Below, one piece after another: positions 1 to 7,921 of a stretch of DNA of 13,604 nucleotides; the stretch's first letter is position 1, and each line of letters begins with the position of its first letter. The notes beneath the pieces are model-generated. The model saw only the letters and a program-made list of their open reading frames with translations. It was not told the DNA's origin and searched no databases. The stretch spans positions 1-13,604 of the forward strand of contig CAKPRW010000040.1 of assembly GCA_934183045.1 (NCBI GenBank), given 5' to 3'. This DNA comes from an uncultured Clostridia bacterium. Its GTDB lineage: Bacteria > Bacillota > Clostridia > TANB77 > CAG-508. The translations under genes were made by a program, and so were the position numbers.

Positions 1-1395
1 ACTTTTTATATCAATGCTTCCACCATTTTTATCTAGAATTTCTTTTGCTATAGAAAGTCCTAATCCAGTTCCTCCCATTTCTCTTGTTCTAGCTTTATCA
101 ACTCTATAAAATCTTTCAAATATTCTTGTTAAGTCTTCTTCTGGAATCCCTATTCCATTATCAAATACTTTTATATATGCATCATTATATACAAATCCTA
201 CATATATTTTTATTTCTCCATTTTCTGGTGTATATTTTATACTATTTGTTAATATGTTTAATACCACTCTTTCAATGTCATACTTATCGGCATATACTGG
301 TGGTACATCAGCTGTAACAAAACAACTTACGTTATGCTTTTTCTTTTGAATTTCAATCCCTAATTTTTCCTGACAACTTTTTACTAAATCTCCTAAATCA
401 AAGGCTTCTTTTTGTGTTCCTTTTTTATTGCTATCATATCTTGACAATGTTAATAAATCTGTAACTAATCTTGCCATTCTTCTAGCTTCTGAAGCTATTA
501 CATTTAAGAATTTGTCTTGAGTTTCTTTATCATATTCTCCTTCTATTAATGTATCCGCATATCCCATAATTGAAGTTATAGGAGTTTTTAATTCATGTGA
601 TACATCAGCTATAAATTCTTTTTGCATATTATCTAATTGTACATGTTCTGTAATGTCTTGTATAACTGCAATAACTCCATCTGGTCTATCTGTTTCATTT
701 TTAAATGGTGCAAAAAATACATTTACATATCGATCATCAACTTTAATCCTTTGTTCAGTCGATGTCCAATTTTCCAAATAAATAATTTTTTCCATGTTTA
801 TATTTAGTTCGAATTTTCTAAATATGTCTTCGAAATTATTGTCTTCTGGTCTTATACTCAAAAATTTCTTAGCAGCTGGATTAATTAATATTATTTCGCC
901 TTTCATATTAAATGCAATAATTCCATCTGTCATATGAAGCAAAATTGTTTCTATTTGATTTTTTTGTGTAGAAACTTCACTTAATTTTTCCTTCAATTCT
1001 GTTGTCATTATTCCAAATACATTTTCTAATTCTCCAACATCATTTCCTTTTTTGTTTTTTGTAGACTTTTTATTTGTTTTATCTTCATCAGCTATTTTTT
1101 CTGCACTTTGTATTAATTTATTTAATGGATATATTACAAATTTTGATAAGAACATTGCTATTAATATTCCTACAAGCACAAAAACAATACTAGCTATTAT
1201 TAAAATTGTTTTTGTATTTATACTAAGTTGATTTATCATATCTAAAATTTGTTGTGTACTTTCTACTTGTCCACTCTGAATTTGTGTACTAATATCATTT
1301 ATTGAATTAAGAAAAAATATTCCTAGTCCACTAATAATTATTATTCCTATTAAAAAAAATACAAGTATGATTTTGAATTGAATATTTTTAAACAT
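1..1395 (-). CDS. WalK/PhoR-like membrane sensor histidine kinase (3' end beyond window)
   Basis: Membrane sensor kinase of a two-component system; it autophosphorylates a histidine and passes phosphate to a response regulator not seen here. I translated it from the ATG at 1395 and found no stop over 465 codons to the left edge, so its end is missing. Visible in order: TM1 (about 6-25), a short extracytoplasmic loop (about 27-61), TM2 (about 63-83), a HAMP-like segment with a Lys/Asn/Ser-rich insertion (86-125), a PAS domain (about 141-245), the H-box SHELKTP with phospho-acceptor His267, N-box NILTNSIKYTP (380-390), G1 box DNGIGIP (412-418), FERFYR F-box (426-431) and GTGLGLSIAK G2 box (442-451). 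The start is supported by a TAGGGG ribosome binding site that includes the murG stop codon, 10 bp upstream. Translation is therefore probably tied to murG. The WalK assignment rests on domain order and context; PhoR-like is the alternative. The ligand is unknown. Confidence 0.93.
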   Translation of the reverse strand, partial: MFKNIQFKIILVFFLIGIIIISGLGIFFLNSINDISTQIQSGQVESTQQILDMINQLSINTKTILIIASIVFVLVGILIAMFLSKFVIYPLNKLIQSAEKIADEDKTNKKSTKNKKGNDVGELENVFGIMTTELKEKLSEVSTQKNQIETILLHMTDGIIAFNMKGEIILINPAAKKFLSIRPEDNNFEDIFRKFELNINMEKIIYLENWTSTEQRIKVDDRYVNVFFAPFKNETDRPDGVIAVIQDITEHVQLDNMQKEFIADVSHELKTPITSIMGYADTLIEGEYDKETQDKFLNVIASEARRMARLVTDLLTLSRYDSNKKGTQKEAFDLGDLVKSCQEKLGIEIQKKKHNVSCFVTADVPPVYADKYDIERVVLNILTNSIKYTPENGEIKIYVGFVYNDAYIKVFDNGIGIPEEDLTRIFERFYRVDKARTREMGGTGLGLSIAKEILDKNGGSIDIKS

Positions 1396-1405
1396 TTTTT
1401 TACCC

Positions 1406-2521
1406 CTATTTTGTTAATTTTTTAACTTCGTTATATATTTTTTCTTCGACATCATTTGTAGAAATTTTTAGAGCATTATTCCCCATTTCTTTTACTCTAT
1501 TTTTGTCCAGTATTATTTCTTCAATAGTTCTATTTAATTTATCTTCTTTCATTTCACTATCTAGTATTATTTTAGCAGCATTTATATCTTCTAAAACTTT
1601 AGCATTATATAATTGATGGTCATGACTTACATTTGGAAGTGGCACCAATATTGATGGCTTTCCTAAGTTAGATATTTCTGTTATAGTCATAGCACCACTT
1701 CTGGCAACGATTACATCAACACAGTTCATAATTTCTTCCATATTATAAATATAAGGTACTACCTTTATTTTATTAATATTATTTATACTAATATTATTTG
1801 TTTCTAATTCTTCTTTTATATTGTCATATTGCTTTGGACCAGTTGCCCATATCATTTGATAATTTGTATTTTTCTTATCTTTTATTATTCCAATAATTGC
1901 ATCATTGATTCTTTTAGCTCCTTGACTTCCTCCAAATACTAAAATTATTGGTTCTGATGTATTTAATCCCATTTCGTCTATTATTTTTTTCTTTTGATCT
2001 GCTGTATAATTTTTCTTTTTAATTTTTACTGGTGTTCCAGTATAAACTATATTTTTTGCTTTTTTTATTCTTGGAATTGCATCTTTAAATGAAACTAAAA
2101 TTGTATCTGTTTTCTTAGCTAACATTTTTATAGCTTTACCAGGAAAAGCATTACTTTCATGTAACATTGTTGGTATTCCTAAACTATGTGCTGCACTAAT
2201 TACCGCTCCACAGATATATCCACCTGTTCCAATTACTATATCAGGTTTAAATTCTTTTATAATTTTTTTAGCCTGACCTAATCCTCTATATGTTTTATAC
2301 ATTTTTTTTATATTATCAATTGATATTTTTTTACTTAATCCATAAGCATCTATTGTTTTTAATTCATAACCAGCTCTAGGTATTAAATCATTTTCTAGGC
2401 CTCTTATTGTTCCTATAAAAATTATTTTTGAATTTTTATCTTCTTGTTTTATTTTGTTTGCAATTGCTAATCCTGGATTAATATGACCAGCTGTACCTGC
2501 TGCTGCTATAATAACTTTCAT
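1406..2521 (-). CDS. murG: MurG, UDP-GlcNAc:lipid I N-acetylglucosaminyltransferase
   Basis: Membrane-associated GT28 enzyme on the cytoplasmic face that transfers GlcNAc from UDP-GlcNAc to lipid I to form lipid II, the last cytoplasmic step of peptidoglycan synthesis. The 371 residues match the family's usual 350-370. Landmarks: N-terminal glycine loop AAGTAGHINP (7-16), GTGGYICGA (98-106), HESNAFPGK (121-129), GGSQGAKRIN (197-206), ARSGAMTITE (273-282) and SHDHQLYNA (299-307), the last ones lying in the UDP-GlcNAc-binding C-terminal half. The first loop reads GTAGH where GTGGH is usual. A strong TAGGAG site lies about 8 bases before the ATG. The gene sits 23 bp after the frame-corrected end of ftsW and 10 bp before the sensor kinase, so it is almost certainly co-transcribed with both. 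Confidence 0.97.
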   Translation of the reverse strand: MKVIIAAAGTAGHINPGLAIANKIKQEDKNSKIIFIGTIRGLENDLIPRAGYELKTIDAYGLSKKISIDNIKKMYKTYRGLGQAKKIIKEFKPDIVIGTGGYICGAVISAAHSLGIPTMLHESNAFPGKAIKMLAKKTDTILVSFKDAIPRIKKAKNIVYTGTPVKIKKKNYTADQKKKIIDEMGLNTSEPIILVFGGSQGAKRINDAIIGIIKDKKNTNYQMIWATGPKQYDNIKEELETNNISINNINKIKVVPYIYNMEEIMNCVDVIVARSGAMTITEISNLGKPSILVPLPNVSHDHQLYNAKVLEDINAAKIILDSEMKEDKLNRTIEEIILDKNRVKEMGNNALKISTNDVEEKIYNEVKKLTK

Positions 2522-2544
2522 TTTTTTGTTCTCCTATAATTATA

Positions 2545-3679
2545 TTATTGTTTTGCACTTGCTCTAGATATATTCAGTAAAATACCCATTTCGCAAAGTA
2601 ATATAAATAAAGCAGTTCCTCCGATAACTAAAGAAAGGCAATGGCATACCTGTTGCTGGCATTGAAGATGTAACAACAGCTATATTTATGATTACCTGTA
2701 TTGCAACTAATGCGGTAATTCCTATAGCAATTAAACTTCCAAACATGTCAGGAGCCCTCATGGCAATTAGCACACCTCTCCAAATAAATATTGCGAATAA
2801 TATTAAAACTACTGCACAACCTACAAATCCTATTTCTTCTCCTAATATTGAAAAAATGAAATCATTATGTGGTTCTGGTATGTATAAAAATTTTTGTTTA
2901 CTTTCTCCTAAACCAACTCCAAATACCCCTCCTGATCCTATAGCATATAAACTTTGTATAACTTGCCATCCATCTCCTGTAGCATCTTTCCAAGGATCTA
3001 GGAATGTTACAACTCTTTGTAATCTATAAGGTTCTTTTATTATTAAGAATATCATTGCAGGAATTCCTGCTACTCCTCCTGTAATTAAGAAATGCCAGAA
3101 TTTGCAACCTCCCATTATCATCATAATACTACAAATTCCTATTATAACAATAGAAGCACTAAAATGTGGTTCTAACAATAGAAGCCCAATAATTGGTGCT
3201 AATAATAGCATATTTTTTACAAATCCATTAAAGTATTTTCCTAATTCATCTCTATTTTTTACAAGTATACCTGCATAAAAAATTATCATTAACAATTTAA
3301 CAAGTTCTGATGGTTGAAAAGATAATGTTTCTGTAACATAAATCCATCTTTTGGCTCCATTTACTGTTCTTCCAGCAATTAATACTAATGCTAGCAATAC
3401 TAATGCTATTACCCAAGCATGTTTATAAAATTTTTGATAAAATCTATAATCAATTTTTGATATAAACAACATTGCAATTATACCTAATATTGCAAAAATT
3501 AATTGTTTTGAAAAATATGAGTAACTATTTCCACTTTCTGCTAATGCTGATGGTGAACTTGCTGATAATACCATTATTAGTCCAATTGATAATAATAAAA
3601 GAATTGTAATTAATAGTGTGAAGTCAATTGGATTATTTAGAAAACTTGAAAAACTTTTTTCTTTTCTCTTTTTTCCCAT
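2545..3679 (-). CDS. ftsW: FtsW/SpoVE-type SEDS lipid II polymerase, frameshifted near its end
   Basis: SEDS-family membrane glycosyltransferase that polymerises lipid II at the septum (FtsW) or spore cortex (SpoVE); the two cannot be separated here. About ten membrane helices are visible. Conserved elements: NGAKRW (107-112), FQPSE (121-125), GWQVIQSLYAIGSGGVFGVGLG (238-258) and PEPHNDFIF (268-276) with the likely catalytic Asp273. The uninterrupted frame stops at 2564 and ends in PLPFFSY followed by an unrelated tail RRNCFIYITLRN. Skipping the single C at 2623 (minus strand) restores PLPFFSYGGTAL and then FILLCEMGILLN, with a stop at 2545-2547, giving 377 residues. So there is a one-base insertion relative to a normal gene. 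It would destroy the FSYGGT motif and the last helix. An AAAGGA ribosome site precedes the ATG. A base-calling or assembly error is the simplest explanation, because the gene is expected to be essential; a true mutation is possible if a paralogue exists. Confidence 0.93.
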
Positions 3680-3702
3680 TATCTTTTTCCTTTCTTAAAG
3701 GT

Positions 3703-4692
3703 TTATACTGCTTTTAAACCAATTACGCATAATACTAATGTTATTAAACTAAATACAATAACTACTTTACTTTCTTTCCAACCAGATAATTCAAAATGAT
3801 GATGTAAAGGAGCCATTTTAAATATTCTATTACCAGTCTTTTTAAAATATGCCACTTGTATTATTACAGATAAAGTTTCTAAAACAGGTATAAGTGCTAT
3901 TATTATTAATAATAGTGGCATTTTTAAGTATAAAGCCATTGCTGAAATAACTCCGCCTAATAATAATGATCCTGTATCTCCCATAAATACTTTTGCAGGG
4001 TGTATATTAAACATTAAGAATCCTAACACAGCACCTATAATAATACTTCCAAATATTCCTATTTCTTCTACTTTAAATAAGATTCCAATAATTGTTAAAC
4101 ATGTAACAATTATTGCACTAACACTTGATGAAAGTCCATCAATTCCATCTGTTAAATTAATTGCATTTGTTGTTGCAAGTATAACTATTATAGCAAATGG
4201 TATATACACATATATCGGAATTGATATCATTTGTTTTAAAAATGGTATATATGTTTCTGAACCTATATTTAATACATATACTAGATAAACAACATATGCT
4301 ACTGATATGATTAATAGTCCTAACATTTTATACGCTGGCTTTAAGCCTTCTGTATTTTTTAATACTAATTTTTTGAAGTCATCTATAAATCCTATTAAGC
4401 CAAACCCTATTGTTAATAACAAAATAGGAAATAGCTTGTTAGCTATTTCATTTTGTCCTTTTAATACAAAGTATACATCAACTCCTGTTACCATGATAAT
4501 CATTGTTATTATCATGATAATCCCTCCCATTGTTGGAGTACCTTGTTTTTTTAAGTGAGATTGTGGTCCATCATCTCTTTCTATTTGTCCTACTTTTAAT
4601 TTTCTTAATATTGGTATAATAATAATTCCTAAAATAACTGATATTATAAATGATATTATTAATATTGCTGTCTCGAATCCCAAATTTACCAA
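3703..4692 (-). CDS. mraY: MraY, phospho-MurNAc-pentapeptide translocase
   Basis: Polytopic membrane enzyme that moves phospho-MurNAc-pentapeptide from UDP onto undecaprenyl phosphate, forming lipid I. The roughly 329 residues match the family. Motifs: DDGPQSHLKKQGTPTMGG (40-57), the Asp pair in IDDF (103-106), NAINLTDGIDGL (176-187), FMGDTGS (236-242) and the HHH cluster (297-299), together forming the Mg2+/nucleotide site. About ten hydrophobic helices are evident. No ATG start is available. The longest frame begins with TTG at 4692, only one base after an AAAGG ribosome site; a second TTG at 4683 sits ten bases after it and gives 326 residues. The gene follows murE by 14 bp and precedes ftsW by 23 bp. 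Unlike common dcw clusters, neither murF nor murD is beside it. Confidence 0.96.
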   Translation of the reverse strand: MVNLGFETAILIISFIISVILGIIIIPILRKLKVGQIERDDGPQSHLKKQGTPTMGGIIMIITMIIMVTGVDVYFVLKGQNEIANKLFPILLLTIGFGLIGFIDDFKKLVLKNTEGLKPAYKMLGLLIISVAYVVYLVYVLNIGSETYIPFLKQMISIPIYVYIPFAIIVILATTNAINLTDGIDGLSSSVSAIIVTCLTIIGILFKVEEIGIFGSIIIGAVLGFLMFNIHPAKVFMGDTGSLLLGGVISAMALYLKMPLLLIIIALIPVLETLSVIIQVAYFKKTGNRIFKMAPLHHHFELSGWKESKVVIVFSLITLVLCVIGLKAV

Positions 4693-4693
4693 A

Positions 4694-4698
4694 CCTTT
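4694..4698 (-). promoter_or_regulatory. mraY ribosome binding site deciding between two TTG starts
   Basis: The minus strand reads AAAGG here, then one base before TTG 4692-4690 and ten bases before TTG 4683-4681. Normal spacing is about 5-10 bases, so the second TTG is the better placed start. Aligned by eye with Bacillus MraY, both lengths are acceptable. Confidence 0.5.
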
Positions 4699-4706
4699 CT
4701 ATTTCT

Positions 4707-6197
4707 TTATTTTTTGTTTTTTTCTTTTTCTATTTCATCTATTAAGTCATTTACTATTATTCTTTCATCAAATGGATGTTTAACTCCATCAATTTCTTGA
4801 TATGGCTCATGCCCTTTTCCTGCTAAAACTACAATATCTCTTTTGGTTGCCATTTTTATAGCTTCTTTTATAGCTTCTACTCTATCTACAATAACTGTAT
4901 ATTTTCCTTTTGTCTTTTTCATTCCCTCTTCGATTTGTTCTACTATTTTTTCTGGATCTTCTGTACGAGGATTATCTGAAGTTATAAAAGTATAATCTGC
5001 AATTTTTCCTGAAATTTCACCCATTATTGCTCTCTTGCTAGTATCTCTATCTCCACCACATCCAAATACTGATATTACTTTTCCTCTTGTGTAACTCTTT
5101 ACGGCTTGTAATATATTTTGAAGACTTTCTGGTGAGTGCGCATAATCAATCATAATTGGTATTTCTAATTTATTATCTACAAGTTCTGATCTACCTGGTA
5201 CTCTAACTGCTTCAAGAGCTTCTTTTACTATTTCTGGAGAAATTCCAAATTTTTGTGCTACACAAATAGCTGCTAATGAATTGTATACACTAAATCTACC
5301 TGGTATGCATGTTTTTACTCTTTCATTTCTATCTGTTATTTTTACTCTAAAGTCAACATATGCATTTGTTATTGTTATATCTTTAGCTAGAACATTTGCA
5401 AAGTTATCAATTCCATATGTTGTAATATTACTATCTGGGAATAACCCTGGTATTTTTGCACCATGTAAATCATCTGTATTTACTATTCCTGTTTTACACA
5501 TATTAAATAATTTTAATTTTGAATTAAAATAGTCTTGCATATCTGGATGTTCATTTGGACTAATATGATCTTCTGAAAAATTAGTAAATAATACTATATC
5601 AAAATCACATCCGTCAACTCTATGTAATTTTAAACTTTGTGATGAAACTTCCATTACTACAACTTCTACACCTTCATTTACCATTTGTGTAAATATTTGT
5701 TGTAACTCTAAGCTTTCTGGTGTTGTTCTATCACTGTCTTTTATTTTATTTCCATTTATATAAGTTGCTATTGTTCCTATTAATCCTACTTTTTTTCCTG
5801 CTTTTTCTAGAATTTCTTTTATCATGAATGTTGTTGTTGTTTTTCCTTTTGTTCCTGTTACACCTATTAGTTTAAATCTTTTTGATGGATTTTCATAGAA
5901 ATTTGCTGAACAAATAGCTAATGCTTCTCTTGAATTTTTTGCCATTATAACTACAATGTCATCTGGTATTTTTAGTGATTTTAGATCACATCCTTCTTCA
6001 ATTAATATTGCACTTGCACCATTTTCAATTGCATTTCCTATAAATTGGTGTCCATCAACTGCAAAACCTTTTATTGCAATAAATAAATATCCTTCTTTTA
6101 CTTCTTTGGAATTTTTTTCAATCCCCTTAATGTCTAAGTCTAAGTTTCCTTTCGCTTTTAGGCCTTCAAGCCCTAATAAAATTTCCTTTAATCTCAT
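4707..6197 (-). CDS. murE: MurE, UDP-MurNAc-tripeptide synthetase (meso-DAP type)
   Basis: Cytoplasmic ATP-dependent ligase adding the third stem-peptide residue to UDP-MurNAc-L-Ala-D-Glu. The 496 residues are the usual length. Three Mur ligase domains are visible: the UDP-binding N-domain (1-about 105), the central ATPase domain with P-loop GTKGKTTT (115-122), TTPESLELQ (158-166), MEVSSQS (182-188) and NSKLKLF with the Lys227 expected to be carbamylated, and the C-domain with DYAHSPESL (351-359), GCGGDRD (379-385), DNPRTEDP (408-415) and GHEPYQ (462-467). DNPR is the signature of enzymes that select meso-diaminopimelate rather than lysine, so the wall is inferred to be A1-gamma type. The start ATG has a GAAAGGAT site about 10 bases upstream. 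It is the first gene of the operon, behind the promoter at 6264-6292. Confidence 0.97.
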   Translation of the reverse strand: MRLKEILLGLEGLKAKGNLDLDIKGIEKNSKEVKEGYLFIAIKGFAVDGHQFIGNAIENGASAILIEEGCDLKSLKIPDDIVVIMAKNSREALAICSANFYENPSKRFKLIGVTGTKGKTTTTFMIKEILEKAGKKVGLIGTIATYINGNKIKDSDRTTPESLELQQIFTQMVNEGVEVVVMEVSSQSLKLHRVDGCDFDIVLFTNFSEDHISPNEHPDMQDYFNSKLKLFNMCKTGIVNTDDLHGAKIPGLFPDSNITTYGIDNFANVLAKDITITNAYVDFRVKITDRNERVKTCIPGRFSVYNSLAAICVAQKFGISPEIVKEALEAVRVPGRSELVDNKLEIPIMIDYAHSPESLQNILQAVKSYTRGKVISVFGCGGDRDTSKRAIMGEISGKIADYTFITSDNPRTEDPEKIVEQIEEGMKKTKGKYTVIVDRVEAIKEAIKMATKRDIVVLAGKGHEPYQEIDGVKHPFDERIIVNDLIDEIEKEKNKK

Positions 6198-6263
6198 TTT
6201 TTATCAATCCTTTCGATTATTAATAATAAATCAGAAATAAATTATTACTCCTAATTTTTTTAT

Positions 6264-6292
6264 ATTATATAACTAATTCTTTTTTTTGTATA
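6264..6292 (-). promoter_or_regulatory. Sigma-A-like promoter of the murE operon
   Basis: On the minus strand, -35 TATACA (6292-6287) and a perfect -10 TATAAT (6269-6264) are separated by exactly 17 bases. Transcription would start near 6257, leaving a leader of about 60 nt before murE. It lies directly downstream of the pyrBI terminator, as expected for a separate operon. The -35 matches TTGACA at only four of six positions. Confidence 0.65.
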
Positions 6293-6302
6293 GACTTTCA
6301 AT

Positions 6303-6336
6303 TAAAAAATTCCCTAATAAATAATATTAAGGAATT
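6303..6336 (-). terminator. Intrinsic terminator of the pyrBI operon
   Basis: The minus-strand transcript has an 11-bp stem, AATTCCTTAAT pairing with ATTAGGGAATT with one A-C mismatch (arms 6326-6336 and 6308-6318). The loop is 7 nt (6319-6325) and a U-run follows. It lies 47 bp after the pyrI stop codon. The stem is AT-rich, so termination may be partial. Confidence 0.75.
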
Positions 6337-6382
6337 CCTCTTTTATTCAATTATTCTTATTTAAATTACTATGAATTCATTT

Positions 6383-6802
6383 TTATTTTTTTAAGCTCAT
6401 TTCACAATATTTGCAACGATAAACCTGGTTTTCTTTATCTGTTAATATGAATATTTGGTCTAAATCTTTTTCAATAGATGTAATGCATCTTGGATTTTGA
6501 CATTCTACTATATTTAATAATTCTTTTGGAGTATCTGGATGAAATTTTTTTACAATTTTATCATCCTTAACAATATTTATAGTAATATTAGGATTTATAA
6601 ATCCTAGTGTGTTTATATCAATATCTATATTCTTATCAATTTTTATAATATCTTTTCTTCCACTTTTTTTACTTTTTGCATTTGTTATTATTGCTACTTG
6701 ACAATCTAGTTTGTTCAAATTTAATTTTTTGTATATTTCCATTGCCTGACCTGCATCTATATGATCAATTACAAAACCATTTTTTATACTATCTATATTC
6801 AT
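6383..6802 (-). CDS. pyrI: PyrI, aspartate carbamoyltransferase regulatory subunit
   Basis: Regulatory chain of aspartate transcarbamoylase, which assembles with PyrB and carries the nucleotide effectors (CTP/ATP in characterised enzymes). The 139 residues are slightly shorter than the E. coli chain. The N-terminal allosteric region includes NGFVIDHIDAGQAMEIY (8-24) and a GRKDIIKI strand (48-55). The C-terminal zinc domain has all four ligands as CQNPRC (Cys101, Cys106) and CKYC (Cys130, Cys133), which hold the contact to the catalytic chain. Its ATG overlaps the pyrB stop codon (TAATG), with a GGAGGT site inside the end of pyrB, so the two are translationally coupled. This predicts feedback control at the protein level. 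Confidence 0.96.
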   Translation of the reverse strand: MNIDSIKNGFVIDHIDAGQAMEIYKKLNLNKLDCQVAIITNAKSKKSGRKDIIKIDKNIDIDINTLGFINPNITINIVKDDKIVKKFHPDTPKELLNIVECQNPRCITSIEKDLDQIFILTDKENQVYRCKYCEMSLKK

Positions 6803-7716
6803 TATTTTACCTCCAATAATTTTAAAATTAATGCCATTCTTATGAATTTTCCATATTCAGCTTGTTTAAAGTAACATGCTCTTTCATCATCATCTACATC
6901 TGTTGCAATTTCATTAACTCTTGGTAATGGGTGCATAATACATAAATCTTTTTTGGCTTTTTCTAATTTTTCTTTATTTAGAATGTAATAATCTTTTAAT
7001 CTAACATAATCATCTTCGTTAAAAAATCTTTCTTTTTGAACTCTAGTCATGTATAAAATATCAAGTTCACTCATATATTCTTCAATATCATTTGTTTCGC
7101 AGTATTCAATATTGTTTTTATCCAATATATCCTTTTTTATATACTCTGGAATAGTTAGTTCTTTTGGTGATATTAAAACAAATTTTATATTTTTGTATCT
7201 TGACATAGCAGTAATTAGAGAATGAACTGTTCTACCAAATTTCAAATCCCCACAAAGTCCTATTGTTAAATTATCTAATCTGTCTTTTTCGCAATTAATT
7301 GTCAATAAATCTGTTAAAGTTTGTGTAGGATGATTGTGTCCCCCATCCCCTGCATTAATTATTGGAACTGTTGATTTTTGTGATGCTACTAATGGCGCAC
7401 CTTCTTTTGGATGTCTCATTGCTATAATATCACTATAACAACCTACAACTCTAATTGTGTCTGATACACTTTCTCCTTTTGAAACAGAACTAGATGATGC
7501 CTCTGAAAATCCTAAGACATTTCCTCCTAATTCCATCATTGCAGCTTCAAAACTTAGTCTTGTTCTTGTACTTGGTTCAAAAAATAAAGTAGCTAATTTC
7601 TTACCATCACATTTATGAGAATATTTTTCTCTATTGTTGATGATGTCTTTAGCTACTTTTATTAATTCATTAATTTCTTCTACTGATAAGTCTTTAATAT
7701 CAATTAAATTTTTCAT
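6802..7716 (-). CDS. pyrB: PyrB, aspartate carbamoyltransferase catalytic subunit
   Basis: Catalyses carbamoyl phosphate plus L-aspartate to N-carbamoyl-L-aspartate, the first committed step of de novo pyrimidine synthesis, in the cytoplasm. The 304 residues are typical. Visible motifs: carbamoyl-phosphate loop FFEPSTRTRLSFE (45-57), the 80s loop SSSSVSKGES (74-83), HPTQ (129-132), DLKFGRTVHS (157-166), MTRVQKERF (223-231) of the aspartate loop, and MHPLPR (261-266). All expected active-site residues appear present. A strong AGGAGG site lies upstream of the ATG, and a promoter sits about 60-85 bp upstream. The leader is only about 50 nt and I found no hairpin or PyrR-type attenuator in it. 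Control is therefore more likely through PyrI or an unseen regulator. Confidence 0.98.
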   Translation of the reverse strand: MKNLIDIKDLSVEEINELIKVAKDIINNREKYSHKCDGKKLATLFFEPSTRTRLSFEAAMMELGGNVLGFSEASSSSVSKGESVSDTIRVVGCYSDIIAMRHPKEGAPLVASQKSTVPIINAGDGGHNHPTQTLTDLLTINCEKDRLDNLTIGLCGDLKFGRTVHSLITAMSRYKNIKFVLISPKELTIPEYIKKDILDKNNIEYCETNDIEEYMSELDILYMTRVQKERFFNEDDYVRLKDYYILNKEKLEKAKKDLCIMHPLPRVNEIATDVDDDERACYFKQAEYGKFIRMALILKLLEVK

Positions 7717-7772
7717 TGTTCCTCCTAAAAAATTAAATTAGTAAATCTTCTCTTAAATTCACTAGTATTTGT

Positions 7773-7800
7773 TTTATCAAATAATGTCTATTTTTGTCAA
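7773..7800 (-). promoter_or_regulatory. Promoter of pyrBI
   Basis: The minus strand has a perfect -35 TTGACA (7800-7795), a 16-base spacer and -10 GATAAA (7778-7773, four of six matches). Transcription would start near 7766, giving a leader of about 50 nt that ends in the AGGAGG site of pyrB. Confidence 0.6.
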
Positions 7801-7883
7801 GTATAACATAGCAATTTTTAATATATAATTTGTTCTTTTATCGTTTTTTTACAAATTAACTTTTTTTATATATTATTTTATTA

Positions 7884-7889
7884 TATAAT
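7884..7889 (+). promoter_or_regulatory. Candidate -10 box for the GT51 gene
   Basis: TATAAT lies 32 bp upstream of the ATG at 7922, in the divergent region between pyrB and the glycosyltransferase. No convincing -35 hexamer sits at the right spacing; 7861-7866 is only a T-run. The surroundings are so AT-rich that a chance match is quite possible. Confidence 0.35.
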
Positions 7890-7921
7890 ATACAAAAGTA
7901 AAAAAATTAAAAGAGGTATTT

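Noticed and set aside
2618..2630. Programmed +1 frameshift in ftsW
   Set aside because: No stop codon, slippery codon or upstream stimulatory Shine-Dalgarno element is positioned as in known +1 sites; the GGAGGA lies downstream. An error or ordinary mutation is simpler.
6216..6227. 12-bp palindrome ATTATTAATAAT in the murE leader as an operator
   Set aside because: It contains only A and T in a very AT-rich leader, has no second copy at the other promoters, and is expected by chance.
7717..7766. PyrR-type attenuator or riboswitch in the pyrB leader
   Set aside because: The leader from the predicted start is about 50 nt, with no terminator hairpin or alternative structure that I can fold by eye.
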